64,000 nt of DNA from Pseudaminobacter soli (ex Zhang et al. 2022) (GCF_014595955.1 NZ_JABVCF010000012.1:1-64000), one strand, 5' to 3'. Positions 16,492 through 26,189 are shown, numbered from the stretch's first letter. Numbers and translations: made by a program. Notes: generated by a model from the sequence alone, not told the origin.

Positions 16492-18030
16492 TTGACCACG
16501 TCCCCCCTCCTTGACGCCACCGGCGTGGCGAAACGCTACGGCGCCGTCGCCGCGCTGAAGAACGCGTCGCTGTCGTTGCTGCCGGGCGAGGTGCATGCGC
16601 TGATGGGCGCCAACGGCGCCGGCAAGTCGACGCTGGTGAAGATCCTCACCGGCGCGATCTCCGCCAATGTCGGCCGCATCCTCGTGCGCGGCCAAGAGCG
16701 TGACATCCGCTCGCCGGCGAAGGCCCGCAAGGCAGGGCTGGTGCCGGTCTACCAGGAGCCGTCGCTGATCCCCGATCTCGACGTCCTGTCCAACCTTCGC
16801 CTCACCAACACCCCCGTCGAGCCCTTCCGCAACTGGGTGCGCGAGCTCGGTGTGCCGGACCTCGACCTGCGCGAGCTCGCCCGAGACGTGCCGCTGGCGA
16901 TCCAGCGCGTTCTCGACCTGGCGCGCGCACTGGCCGTCGAGCCCGACGTGTTGCTGCTCGATGAAATGACCGCGGCGCTGCCCGCCAACCTGGCCGAGCG
17001 CGTGCTCGAGGTCGTGAAAGGGCAGTCCCGCACCGGACGCTCCGTCATCTTCATCTCCCACCGTTTCGTCGAGATCGCCGCGCTCTGCGACCGCGCCACC
17101 GTGCTGCGCGACGGCGAGACCGTCGGCGTGGTCGACATCGTTCCCGGCGTGGAGGAGCGCATCGTCGAGCTGATGCTCGGCGCCAAGGTCGAGAAGCGGC
17201 GCGTCACCCAGCAAAGGGCAGAGGATGCTGCCTCTCCCGCCGGCGGCAGCACGCGCATCGCTGTGCGTAATTTGAGCGTCGGCACCAAGCTGCAGGACGT
17301 CTCCTTCGACCTGAAGGACGGCGAGGTAGCCGGCGTCGTGGCGCTCGAAGGCCAGGGGCAGGACGAGCTTTTCGCAGCTCTTGCTGGCTCGATCAGGCCG
17401 GCCGGCGGTACCATCGAGGTGGATGGCCGGCAGGTGAGGTTCTCCCACCCCGCGGATGCCGTCCAGGCCGGCATCGCCTATGTGCCCGGCGACCGCACCG
17501 AGGCGCTCGCCATGCAGCAGTCGGTGCGCGAAAACATCGCCCTGCCCTTCTCTGCCGCGTTCCGCAACTGGGGCCCGATCCGCATGGGCAAGGAAGGGGC
17601 GACGGTGCAAGGCGCCATCGAGCGCCTGCAGATCGACACCCGCGCCCAGCGCGAGGTGCAGCGGCTTTCCGGCGGCAACCAGCAGAAGGTGACGATCGCC
17701 CGCTGGATCGCTGCGGACGCACGCACCCTGCTCTGCTTCGACCCGACGCGCGGCATCGACGTCGGCACCAAGCAGGAAATCTACAAGCTGCTGCGCCAGC
17801 TCGCGGCCCAGGGCAAATCCGTGCTGTTCTACACGTCCGAGCTGGAGGAGGTTCAGCTCGTCTGCGACCGCGCCATCGTCATCTTCGGCGGCCGTGTCGT
17901 CGACATCCTCCCCGTCGAGATCGCCGACGAGGCCGCGCTGACGCGGGCCGCCTACGGGCTGCCGCGCGACGCCAAGGCCGATGTCGGTATTCTCGCAGAC
18001 GTCCATTCCGATCCGGTGACCCGACCGTGA
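16492..18030 (+). CDS. Sugar ABC transporter ATP-binding protein (two NBDs)
   Basis: A 512-residue double ATPase of the RbsA/XylG type. The first domain has Walker A GANGAGKST and Walker B VLLLDEMT, but its signature is VPLAIQRVLDLARAL instead of LSxGQ. The second has a relaxed Walker A (ALEGQGQDE), a good signature LSGGNQQKV and Walker B LLCFDPTRGID. The start is TTG at 16492; there is no ATG or GTG further upstream in frame, and the SD is weak, perhaps because the repeat element abuts it. It ends GTGA, overlapping the permease start. Confidence 0.88.
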   Translation: MTTSPLLDATGVAKRYGAVAALKNASLSLLPGEVHALMGANGAGKSTLVKILTGAISANVGRILVRGQERDIRSPAKARKAGLVPVYQEPSLIPDLDVLSNLRLTNTPVEPFRNWVRELGVPDLDLRELARDVPLAIQRVLDLARALAVEPDVLLLDEMTAALPANLAERVLEVVKGQSRTGRSVIFISHRFVEIAALCDRATVLRDGETVGVVDIVPGVEERIVELMLGAKVEKRRVTQQRAEDAASPAGGSTRIAVRNLSVGTKLQDVSFDLKDGEVAGVVALEGQGQDELFAALAGSIRPAGGTIEVDGRQVRFSHPADAVQAGIAYVPGDRTEALAMQQSVRENIALPFSAAFRNWGPIRMGKEGATVQGAIERLQIDTRAQREVQRLSGGNQQKVTIARWIAADARTLLCFDPTRGIDVGTKQEIYKLLRQLAAQGKSVLFYTSELEEVQLVCDRAIVIFGGRVVDILPVEIADEAALTRAAYGLPRDAKADVGILADVHSDPVTRP

Positions 18031-19001
18031 AGCACCATTTCCGCAGGCAGGGGTGGGTTGCGGGGCTGTTCGCCCTGCTCGTCGCCCTCTTCATCCTCAC
18101 AAAATTCATCCAGCCCAACTACGGCGCCGGAGACCTCGGCTCGCTGGTGCGCGCCGTGCTTCCCTATGCCTTCGCGGTGGCGGCGCAGACCGTGGTCGTG
18201 ATCGCCGGCGGCATCGACCTGTCGGTCGCCGCGATGATGGCGCTGACCAGCGTCACCGCCGCCTCGATGATGGCTGGCGCCAGCGAGGAATATGCGTTGC
18301 TGGTCGTGCCCTTCGTGCTCGCCATGGGCTTCGCGCTCGGCGCGGTCAACGGCATCCTGATCGTGGTCAGCCGCGTGCCGGACATCGTGGTCACGCTCGC
18401 CACCCTCTTCATGCTGCAGGGCGCCGCGCTGCTGGTGCTCGGTGCGCCGGGCGGCGGTGCGGCCGAATGGTTGAAGAGCCTGGTCGTCGGGACCATTCCG
18501 CTGCCCGGCCTGCCCGACAGCGTCACCGCCTGGATCCCGAAGTCCCTGGTGCTCCTGGTGGTGCTGCTCTGCATCGTCTGGATCCCGCTGAATCGCTCCA
18601 AACTTGGGCTGTCCATCTACGCCATCGGCTCGAGCGAGCTCGCCGCTTTCCGCAGCGGCGTTCCCGTCGCTCGTACGAAGATCCTCGCCTATGCGTTTGC
18701 TGGCCTGTTCGCCGCGATGGGCGGCCTGTCGCTCACCATGAGCACCGGCATCGGCGCGCCGATCCCAGGTCCATACCTGCTCGCCAGCGTCGCTGCGGTG
18801 GTGCTCGGCGGCGTCGCGCTCGGCGGCGGCAAGGGCAGCCTGCTCGGCCCGATCATCGCCGTGTTCGTGCTCCGGCTGGTGCGCACCGACCTGACACTGC
18901 TTGCCATCGACCCGAACGTCACCGCCATCGTGGAAGGCTCGATCATGGTGGCGGTCGTCATGTTCGGCGCCTTCATCACCATGCGGAGCCGTTCGTCATG
19001 A
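18027..19001 (+). CDS. Sugar ABC transporter permease
   Basis: A 324-residue CUT2 inner-membrane permease (BPD_transp_2). About nine to ten hydrophobic segments are visible. VVVIAGGIDLSVAAMMAL is the signature after the second segments, and VVLGGVALGGGKGSLLGPI is the C-terminal coupling region. The start is a GTG overlapping the ATPase stop; the stop overlaps the start of the second permease (ATGA). The two permeases likely form a heterodimer. Confidence 0.92.
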   Translation: MKHHFRRQGWVAGLFALLVALFILTKFIQPNYGAGDLGSLVRAVLPYAFAVAAQTVVVIAGGIDLSVAAMMALTSVTAASMMAGASEEYALLVVPFVLAMGFALGAVNGILIVVSRVPDIVVTLATLFMLQGAALLVLGAPGGGAAEWLKSLVVGTIPLPGLPDSVTAWIPKSLVLLVVLLCIVWIPLNRSKLGLSIYAIGSSELAAFRSGVPVARTKILAYAFAGLFAAMGGLSLTMSTGIGAPIPGPYLLASVAAVVLGGVALGGGKGSLLGPIIAVFVLRLVRTDLTLLAIDPNVTAIVEGSIMVAVVMFGAFITMRSRSS

Positions 19002-19984
19002 GCATCAGCGCAACAGCCTCCCAGCCGGCGCCGCTCGGCCGCCGCATCAAGCGTTTCATGAGCGACTATCCGCTCGTGCCGCTGCTCGCGCTGCTGCTTC
19101 TGCTCGTCCTCGTCCTGCAGATCATGCAGCCCGGCATCGTCAACCAGCGCTGGATCGCAAATACGGTGAAGTTCGCGATCCCGCTGGCGCTGCTCGCCGG
19201 CTGCCAGACCATGACCATGCTGACCGGCGGCATCGACCTCTCGGTCGGCACGGTCGCGACCATGGCCGCCTTCATCGTCGCCACGCAGGGCGTGGACCAT
19301 GCGGCACCGGTGGCGATGCTGATCGCGCTCGTCCCTGCTGTGCTGATCGGCTTCGCAAACGGCATCGGCGTCGGCGTGTTCCGCGTCCATCCGCTGATCA
19401 TGACGCTCGGCACCAGCCTGATCGGAGTCGGCTTCCTGCAGGTCTATCAGCGCACGGTGATCGCAGCCGGCGCAAAGGTCCCGGACTTCCTCATCTGGCT
19501 CGGAACGGGACTGACGGGCGGTATTCCGAACGCGCTCCTGCTCTTCATCCCGGTCGCCGCGCTGCTCATCTTCATCCAGCGCCGCACCGGGTTCGGCCGC
19601 CTGCTCTACGCGACCGGCGACAACGAACGCGCGACGCGGCTCGCCGGCGTCAAGTACTGGCAGGTCATCCTCGCGCTCTACATGTTCTCCAGCGTTCTCG
19701 CGGGCATCATGGGCCTGCTTTATATGGGCCTCATCCGCGCGCCGTCGCTGTCGCTGGCAGAGCCGCTGGTGCTGCCCTCCGTGGCGGCAGCCGTGATCGG
19801 CGGCACGTCGATCTTCGGCGGCCGGGGCAGCTACACCGGCACGATCGTCGGGGCGCTGATCCTCACCGTGCTGACGACGCTGCTCACCATCCTGCAGATG
19901 CCGGAAGGGGCGCGGCGCATCCTCTTCGGCGCGATCGTGCTGCTGGTGACCGCGGCCTACCTGCGGATCGTGGACGATCGATAA
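18998..19984 (+). CDS. Sugar ABC transporter permease
   Basis: A 328-residue second CUT2 permease. MTMLTGGIDLSVGTVATMAA and VIGGTSIFGGRGSYTGTIVG are the family signatures. The ATG at 18998 overlaps the previous stop. It closes the operon that began at 11926. Confidence 0.92.
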   Translation: MSISATASQPAPLGRRIKRFMSDYPLVPLLALLLLLVLVLQIMQPGIVNQRWIANTVKFAIPLALLAGCQTMTMLTGGIDLSVGTVATMAAFIVATQGVDHAAPVAMLIALVPAVLIGFANGIGVGVFRVHPLIMTLGTSLIGVGFLQVYQRTVIAAGAKVPDFLIWLGTGLTGGIPNALLLFIPVAALLIFIQRRTGFGRLLYATGDNERATRLAGVKYWQVILALYMFSSVLAGIMGLLYMGLIRAPSLSLAEPLVLPSVAAAVIGGTSIFGGRGSYTGTIVGALILTVLTTLLTILQMPEGARRILFGAIVLLVTAAYLRIVDDR

Positions 19985-20386
19985 ACAGACGGGGTGGCTC
20001 CGGTCAGCCAGCATCTCCGGTGCCCTGACCTAACCACTCGTTTGGCCAGTTCTGCTCGGCTATTTTCCTGAGCTCGCCAGGTGCGCTCCGTGACCAGCTT
20101 AGCGGTGAAGACTCGGTCACATGGGAGACGCTCTCTCGTCTCATATACTCGCTCGGCCCACGCGGTATGTCTGAGATGAAGCAAAGCGCCGAACATCATC
20201 CCCGCTCGCGACAGCATCTTAGCCATACCTAAAGTCTTCAACACTTCCTTCTATCACCGCACTGTGCCGCTCCAAGCTAGCGAAACGTTGAAGGCTTGCG
20301 TTTGTCCTTCGGCTGTGGTGCGACTACTCTCCGCCGGCGAGATAACGATATGAGCACCCAGGCGATAAGAGGGGAGAGGATTAATA
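19985..20386. other. 402-bp non-coding stretch before the RTX gene
   Basis: Lower GC than its surroundings and without a gene I can recognise. A minus-strand open frame (about 88 residues from an ATG near 20226) has no family features and overlaps the permease end. The last 20 bp hold the strong SD of the RTX gene (AGGGGAGAGGA). No confident terminator or promoter was found. Confidence 0.5.
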
Positions 20387-23161
20387 GTGCGGACGATCAA
20401 AGTACCTTCAGACTACCCATCTATTTGGGATGCGATTGTTAGAGCGGCCTCCCCTGGAGATACCATCCTCGTCGATTCAAGCTACGCTGGAAACGAGTCG
20501 GTTCTCGTTAATGTCGACAATCTGACGTTCGACGCGCCGGCAAGCGTCACCGATGTCCAACTTTGGGCCAGTGGGGTCAGCAGAATCACGCTGACAGGGC
20601 AAGCGCCGATAGAGATCTTCTGCGATGCCGGCACCAATGTTTTCACCGGCAATGCGGGCAGCAATGTTTTCTATATAGCGAATGGCACAAATACAATTTA
20701 TGGCGGTGAAGGCAATGACGTCTTCGACTTTCAATTCAACTCGGCTGAAGACCCAAGCGGCACCTTTGATGGTGGCGCGGGTACGGACATCGTACTTGCA
20801 GGAGATCTCGGCACCTGCAGCTTCACCTCCGTCGAGGTGCTCGACACATATTCCGTCTTCGCCACGGCGGCTCAGCTTTCCTCGTTCTCAAGTATCATCG
20901 ACAGCGCTCATGCGGCCACAAGGATAACCGTCCATCTTCGGGGCGCCGGCGGCACCATAGACTTCTCGACCCGCATCACGGGCAGCGATTCCGTCTATGT
21001 CAGCGACAATGGGTACGGCCTCCTAACTGCCGGCGTGACGATCACCGGTTCCAAAAACGGCGACGACCTTGCAGGGTCCGCATACGACGACATCCTGAAC
21101 GGCGGGGACGGCGCGGACATGATCCGCATCTCTGGCGGAAAGGACAAGCTCAATGGGGGAACAGGCGATGATACCTTCGAGTTCGGAAATGCGAGTGGCC
21201 TCGGCGGAAGCGTGAATGGCGGCAGCGGGACAGATACCGTCCGCGCGTCGCATCTCGGCAATTATGGCTTCAGCGCGGTCGAGGTGCTTGATACCAAGAG
21301 CGTTTCTACGACCGCGGCGCAGCTTTCCGCATTCTCGAACATCATCGACAACACTGCAACCAAGACCCAGATCCAGTTTCAGCTCCGAGGCGCCGGCGGC
21401 ACGATCGATTTCTCGAACCGTGTGACGGGAAAGGATTCTGTTTACGTACGCGACAGCGGGCTAACTGCGGGCGTGAACATGACAGGCTCCGCCCAAGGCG
21501 ACGACCTTCGAGGCTCAAAGTTCAACGACACACTGAACGGCGGGGACGGCGCCGACACGATCCGCTCATCGGGCGGCATCGACACGCTTAATGGCGGGGC
21601 AGGCAACGACACGTTCGAGCTCGGCAATGCCCGCGACCTTGGCGGAAGCGTGAATGGCGGCGGCGGGACGGACACTGTCCGGGCAAGCCATCTCGGCAAC
21701 TACAGGTTCAGCGGAGTGGAAGTGCTCGACGCAACCGAGGTTTACACCACCTTAGCTCAGCTTTCCGCTTTCTCGAGCATCATCAACAGCAATAGCTACG
21801 CGCAGAGAGTGGTTTTGTACCTCCTCGGAGCAGGCGGCACATTCGACTTCTCGACCCGCGTTGCGACGGGTTATTCCGTCTGGGTCGAATATGTGGATTT
21901 CAAGGGCGGCATCGACGTCACGGGAACGGCCAACGGCGACTATTTTGGAGGGTCGCTTTTCGACGACACGCTAAGGGGCGCTGGCGGCAACGATATCCTT
22001 GAGGGGGGCGCTGGCGATGACACGCTAAATGGGGGCACGGGCAACGACACCCTGGCAGGCGGCACCGGGAACGACACATATTACGTCGACAATGCGGGGG
22101 ACGAGGTAATCGAGGCAGCGGGCGGCGGCACGGACACGGTGAGGACCAGTGTCAGCTACAAATTGTCTGCCGGGGTCGAGGTTGAGACGCTACGCACCAC
22201 GTCCAATGGCGACACCGCAGCCATCAATCTCACCGGCAATGAGTTCGCCCAGACGATCATCGGCAACGCCGGCGCCAATATCATCGACGGCAAGGGTGGC
22301 GCCGATACGATGCAGGGATTGGCCGGCAACGACACCTACTACGTCGACAACGCGAAAGACAAAGTGGTTGAAGCAGCCGGCGGCGGCACCGATACCGTAA
22401 TGACCAATGTAAGCTACGCGTTGGCCTCGGGTGTTGAGCTCGAGACGCTGCGCACTGCGTCCAACGGCGGCACCGCAGCCATCAATCTCACCGGCAACGA
22501 GTTCGCCCAGAAGATTATCGGCAACGCCGGCGCCAACATTATCAACGGCAAGGGCGGCGCCGATGCGATGCAGGGATTGGCCGGCAACGACACCTACTAC
22601 GCAGACAATGCAGGGGACAAGGTGGTCGAGGCCGTGGGCGGCGGCGTGGACACGGTGATGGCGAGCGTCAGCTACAGATTGGCTGGCGGAGCCGAGGTCG
22701 AGACGCTGCGCACCACTTCGAACACCGGCACCGCAGCCATCAACCTCACCGGCAACGAGTTCGCCCAGAAGATCGTCGGCAATGCCGGCGCCAACATCAT
22801 CAACGGCAAAGGCGGAAGCGACACCCTGACCGGACTGGGCGGAAAGGACATCTTCCGCTTCGATACGGCCCTAGGCCCGGGCAACATCGACAAGATCACG
22901 GACTTCTCGGTGGTCGACGACACGATCCAGTTGGAGAACGCGATTTTCAGGGCGTTAACGGCGACCGGTACTTTAGCCGCGGCTGCCTTCCGCGCAAACA
23001 CCACCGGGCGGGCGGGCGATGCAAGCGATCGCATCATCTATGAGGCCGACACGGGCAAGCTCTTCTACGATGCGGACGGCGCCGGCGCGGCGGCAGGCGT
23101 GCACTTCGCCACGCTTACCGCGAACCTCAGCCTTACGAACGCGGATTTCGTAGTGATCTGA
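20387..23161 (+). CDS. RTX-type calcium-binding repeat protein
   Basis: A 924-residue acidic, Gly/Asp/Asn-rich protein. The N-terminus (PSDYPSIWDAIVRAASPGDT) resembles the start of right-handed beta-helix proteins. Three related ~147-residue units follow (from about residues 129, 278 and 424), then a short run of classical nonapeptides (GGNDILEGGAGDDTLNGG, about 533-565). Three near-identical 86-residue units come next (from 561, 647 and 733; GNDTYYVDNA type), then a C-terminal domain with KITDFSVVDDTIQLE. There is no Sec signal. These features fit secretion by a type I system via a C-terminal signal, but no exporter genes are in the window. The start is GTG behind AGGGGAGAGGA. The function could be adhesion, surface layer or a polysaccharide-active enzyme; no catalytic motif was recognised. 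Confidence 0.88.
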   Translation: MRTIKVPSDYPSIWDAIVRAASPGDTILVDSSYAGNESVLVNVDNLTFDAPASVTDVQLWASGVSRITLTGQAPIEIFCDAGTNVFTGNAGSNVFYIANGTNTIYGGEGNDVFDFQFNSAEDPSGTFDGGAGTDIVLAGDLGTCSFTSVEVLDTYSVFATAAQLSSFSSIIDSAHAATRITVHLRGAGGTIDFSTRITGSDSVYVSDNGYGLLTAGVTITGSKNGDDLAGSAYDDILNGGDGADMIRISGGKDKLNGGTGDDTFEFGNASGLGGSVNGGSGTDTVRASHLGNYGFSAVEVLDTKSVSTTAAQLSAFSNIIDNTATKTQIQFQLRGAGGTIDFSNRVTGKDSVYVRDSGLTAGVNMTGSAQGDDLRGSKFNDTLNGGDGADTIRSSGGIDTLNGGAGNDTFELGNARDLGGSVNGGGGTDTVRASHLGNYRFSGVEVLDATEVYTTLAQLSAFSSIINSNSYAQRVVLYLLGAGGTFDFSTRVATGYSVWVEYVDFKGGIDVTGTANGDYFGGSLFDDTLRGAGGNDILEGGAGDDTLNGGTGNDTLAGGTGNDTYYVDNAGDEVIEAAGGGTDTVRTSVSYKLSAGVEVETLRTTSNGDTAAINLTGNEFAQTIIGNAGANIIDGKGGADTMQGLAGNDTYYVDNAKDKVVEAAGGGTDTVMTNVSYALASGVELETLRTASNGGTAAINLTGNEFAQKIIGNAGANIINGKGGADAMQGLAGNDTYYADNAGDKVVEAVGGGVDTVMASVSYRLAGGAEVETLRTTSNTGTAAINLTGNEFAQKIVGNAGANIINGKGGSDTLTGLGGKDIFRFDTALGPGNIDKITDFSVVDDTIQLENAIFRALTATGTLAAAAFRANTTGRAGDASDRIIYEADTGKLFYDADGAGAAAGVHFATLTANLSLTNADFVVI
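22067..22840 (+). repeat. Three tandem 258-bp repeats within the RTX gene
   Basis: Three in-frame copies of a 258-bp unit (86 residues) begin at about 22067, 22325 and 22583. Long stretches are nearly identical, for example the segment encoding AAINLTGNEFAQ in every copy. The high nucleotide identity points to recent duplication or gene conversion. Confidence 0.85.
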
Positions 23162-23299
23162 GGTCGACAGCGTCCGGCAAGCGGCAGGAAGCCATTCAGA
23201 CCGGCCAATCTCACATGCCGCGGTTGCTCAGGTCTGCTCGAGAAGTCCCCTCGCCCGTGGAAATGGACGGACGGAGTGAGGCGGCTCCATCGAGGCCGA

Positions 23300-24307
23300 T
23301 CAGGCCGGCTCTGGTACCGTCTCCGCTGTCTTCACACCCGCCGGATTGTGGCACCGGAAGGCGCGAATGCCGTCCGCTCCAGTCAACTCCGGCAGTTTCG
23401 TCTTGCAGATGTCGAGCGCAAAACCGCAGCGGGGATGAAACTCGCAGCCGCTCGGCCGGGCGATGAGGCTGGGCACCTCGCCGCGGATTGGGAGCCTTTG
23501 CACGTCCGCATCCGGGTCCGGCTCGGAATTGGCGGCGAGGAGCGCCTGGGTGTAGCGGTGGCGGGGCTGCTCGAAGATGGGACCCGTCGCCCCCTCCTCC
23601 ACCAGGCGCCCGAGATACATCACCCCCATGCGGTCGGCGACATGGCGCACCACGTGCAGGTTGTGGGTGATCATCAGGAAGGCGACGCCCAGCTTTGCCT
23701 GCAGGTCATTCATGAGGTTCAAGAGTTCGCCCTGCACCGACACGTCGAGGCCAGCGGTGGGCTCGTCGGCGATGACGAGTTTCGGCCGCAGTGCCAGCGC
23801 CCGTGCCACGCCGACGCGGCGGGCCTGCCCGCCGGAAAGCTGGTGCGGAAAGCGGTCGGCGAAGTCTGGCGAGAGCCCGACCTGTGTAAGAAGCCTTGCA
23901 ACCTCCTGTGAGAGATCCGCATCGACGCCGTGGACCTTGAACGGCTCGGACAGGATCGAGCGGACACTACGGCGCGGGCTGAGCGAGCCGATCGGGTCCT
24001 GGAACATGATGGCGATGTCGCGCCGCACGGCCCGAAGGTCGCTCTGGCCGGCCGAAGCGATCGTCCGGCCTTCGAAGCGGATCGAACCGCCGGCCACCGC
24101 CACCAGCCCCACGATTGCGCGCGCCAGCGTCGACTTGCCGGAGCCGGACTCGCCGACCAGCGCATAGGTGCTCCCCTGCTCGACCCTGAGCGAAACACCG
24201 GCGACGGCCTCGATGTCCTGCCGCCCCCTGCCCCGCAGTCGGTCGAGCATCGAGCCTGGGTGCCGAAAGCGGACGATGAGGTCGTCGATCTCTAGCAGCG
24301 CGCTCAC
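23300..24307 (-). CDS. Oligopeptide-type ABC transporter ATP-binding protein (DppF-like)
   Basis: A 335-residue ATPase. Walker A is GESGSGKST, the signature LSGGQARRVGVARAL, Walker B KLVIADEPTAGLD. The C-terminal oligo_HPY domain contains CEFHPRCGFALDIC, typical of peptide/nickel importers. It is the last gene of the minus-strand operon, with its start overlapping the previous stop by 4 nt. It pairs with the ATPase at 24304. Confidence 0.93.
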   Translation of the reverse strand: MSALLEIDDLIVRFRHPGSMLDRLRGRGRQDIEAVAGVSLRVEQGSTYALVGESGSGKSTLARAIVGLVAVAGGSIRFEGRTIASAGQSDLRAVRRDIAIMFQDPIGSLSPRRSVRSILSEPFKVHGVDADLSQEVARLLTQVGLSPDFADRFPHQLSGGQARRVGVARALALRPKLVIADEPTAGLDVSVQGELLNLMNDLQAKLGVAFLMITHNLHVVRHVADRMGVMYLGRLVEEGATGPIFEQPRHRYTQALLAANSEPDPDADVQRLPIRGEVPSLIARPSGCEFHPRCGFALDICKTKLPELTGADGIRAFRCHNPAGVKTAETVPEPA

Positions 24308-25296
24308 GCTTCAATCCTCTCGAGCGGCGCAAGATCGAGCGCCTTGTGGCAGGCGGCGAACTGCGTCTCGGTGATGCGGCGGTCGCCCGGGTGCTCGGCG
24401 CAGCGCTCGAAGCGCTCGGGACAGCGCGGCCGGAAGATGCAGCCCTCCGGCAGCCGGCGCAGGTCGGGGATAGAGCCGGGAATGGTCGGAAGCCGCCGCG
24501 TCGCCTCGCGGATGCGACCGGGATCGCAGGTGAGCAGCGCCCGCGTATAGGGATGGCGGGCATCGTGAAAAATCTCGCGCACGGTGCCGCGTTCCACCAC
24601 CTCGCCGGCATACATGATCGCCACGTCGTCGCAGAGCTGGGCGATGGCGCCGAGATGGTGCGAGATGAACAGCACCGCGCAGCCGACTTCGCGCTGCAGG
24701 TCCTTCAACAGCGCGATCACCTCGAGTTCCAGGGTGGCGTCGAGCGCGGTGGTCGGCTCGTCGGCGATCATCAGGTCCGGCTCGGCGAGCAGCGCCATGG
24801 CGATGCAGATGCGCTGGCGCATGCCGCCGGAGAACTGGTGCGGATACTGCCCAAGCCGCGGCTCCGGATCGGGTATGCGCACCTTTGCAAGGTACTCGGC
24901 GGCACGGCGCCGCTTCTCGCGCGTGCTGGCGCCGGAGCGGTATTGGATCGCCACCATCTGCTGGCCGATCGTCAGCACCGGGTTCAAGGCCGTCATCGGA
25001 TCCTGGAACACGGCGGTCATGCGCTGTCCGCGGAGGTCCTGGAGTTGTCCAGGCGTCATCTTCAGCATGTCGCGGCCGTCGAAGCGGACCTCGCCACCGG
25101 CGACGCGGGCGTTGCTCGGCAGCAGCCCTATGACGGTGTTGATCAGGGTCGACTTGCCGCAGCCGGATTCGCCCACGATGCCCAGCACCGAACCGCGCTT
25201 CACCGACAGATTGACGTCGCGCAGTGCGTGGAGCGTGCCGCCCGGTGTCCGGAAATCGACGCTGAGGCCGCTGATGTCGAGGATATCGTCCGCCAT
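24304..25296 (-). CDS. Oligopeptide-type ABC transporter ATP-binding protein (DppD-like)
   Basis: A 330-residue ATPase. Walker A is GESGCGKST, the signature FSGGMRQRICIAMAL, Walker B LMIADEPTTALD, and the C-terminal CIFRPRCPERFERC is the oligo_HPY Cys motif. It lies directly against the DppC-like permease gene, sharing one base with it (25296). Confidence 0.93.
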   Translation of the reverse strand: MADDILDISGLSVDFRTPGGTLHALRDVNLSVKRGSVLGIVGESGCGKSTLINTVIGLLPSNARVAGGEVRFDGRDMLKMTPGQLQDLRGQRMTAVFQDPMTALNPVLTIGQQMVAIQYRSGASTREKRRRAAEYLAKVRIPDPEPRLGQYPHQFSGGMRQRICIAMALLAEPDLMIADEPTTALDATLELEVIALLKDLQREVGCAVLFISHHLGAIAQLCDDVAIMYAGEVVERGTVREIFHDARHPYTRALLTCDPGRIREATRRLPTIPGSIPDLRRLPEGCIFRPRCPERFERCAEHPGDRRITETQFAACHKALDLAPLERIEA

Positions 25297-26189
25297 CAGC
25301 CGTCCTTTCGCAGGCGCGGATCGAAGCGGTCGCGCAACGCTTCGCCGAGGAAAGTGAAGCCAAGCGTCGCGATCACGATCGGCAGGCCGCCGGCGATCGC
25401 CGGCCAGGGGCTCTCGCGGATGAAGGAGTAGCCGTCATTCAGGATCGTGCCCCAGGAGGGGGTCGGCGGCCGCACTCCCAGGCCGAGGAAACTCATACCC
25501 GCCTCGATCGTGATCACCACCGGAATGTCCATGGAAACCAGGATCAGCAGCGGGCCGATGAGGTTCGGCATGACGTCGACCAGCAGGATGCGCGGCGCCG
25601 AGGCGCCGAGCGCGCGGGCGGCGAGCACGAATTCCGCGCTCTTTAGCGCCATGGTCTGGGCCCGGATGACACGCCCATAGCCCGGCAGCGTGGCGATCAC
25701 CACGACCGCCACGACGGCATAGAGGCTGGGTCCGGTCAGCGTCACCAGGGCCAACGCCAGCATCACCGTCGGGAAGGAGCGCAGCGCGTCGAATACGAGC
25801 AGCAGCACAGAATCCAACCAGCGCGGTCCATAGCCCGCGGCCATGCCGAGGATGAGACCCCCAACGAGCGATATGCCCGTCGCGACCAGCGCGACACCCA
25901 AGGCAATCCGCGCCCCATGCAGCACGCGCGTGAAAAGGTCCCTGCCGAGATGGTCGGCGCCGAGCAGATGCTCGAAGCTCGGCGGCGCGAACCTGGCCGG
26001 CATCGCCATCTTCGAAGGCAGGTATGGAGAAAAGTCGGCGAGCAGCGCGCCGAGCACGATCAACAGGACCAGGGAAAGGCCCAGTGCGCCGAGCGGATCG
26101 GTGATGGCCGAACGCAGCACCCGCCAGCCGCTGCTGGACGGCGCCGGGGCGGCTACCGCCACGGGATCGTTAAAGGCTTGTGCGGACAC
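25296..26189 (-). CDS. Oligopeptide-type ABC transporter permease (DppC-like)
   Basis: A 297-residue inner-membrane permease with an N-terminal cytoplasmic segment, about six membrane helices and the conserved PHLGxDxxxR-like HLGRDLFTRVLHGARI. LGASAPRILLVDVMPNLIG is the EAA coupling loop. Its start overlaps the DppB-like gene by 20 bp; a later start is possible but none has a better SD. Confidence 0.92.
   Translation of the reverse strand: MSAQAFNDPVAVAAPAPSSSGWRVLRSAITDPLGALGLSLVLLIVLGALLADFSPYLPSKMAMPARFAPPSFEHLLGADHLGRDLFTRVLHGARIALGVALVATGISLVGGLILGMAAGYGPRWLDSVLLLVFDALRSFPTVMLALALVTLTGPSLYAVVAVVVIATLPGYGRVIRAQTMALKSAEFVLAARALGASAPRILLVDVMPNLIGPLLILVSMDIPVVITIEAGMSFLGLGVRPPTPSWGTILNDGYSFIRESPWPAIAGGLPIVIATLGFTFLGEALRDRFDPRLRKDG

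Noticed and set aside
19957-20244. Minus-strand open frame of 95 codons before the RTX gene
   Set aside because: No family resemblance, it overlaps the end of the permease gene, and its SD is weak. It is kept only as part of a non-coding stretch.
20771-22840. Regularly repeated DNA that could suggest a CRISPR or satellite array
   Set aside because: The repeats are in frame, long (258 and ~445 bp) and encode RTX units; there are no short spacers or cas genes.
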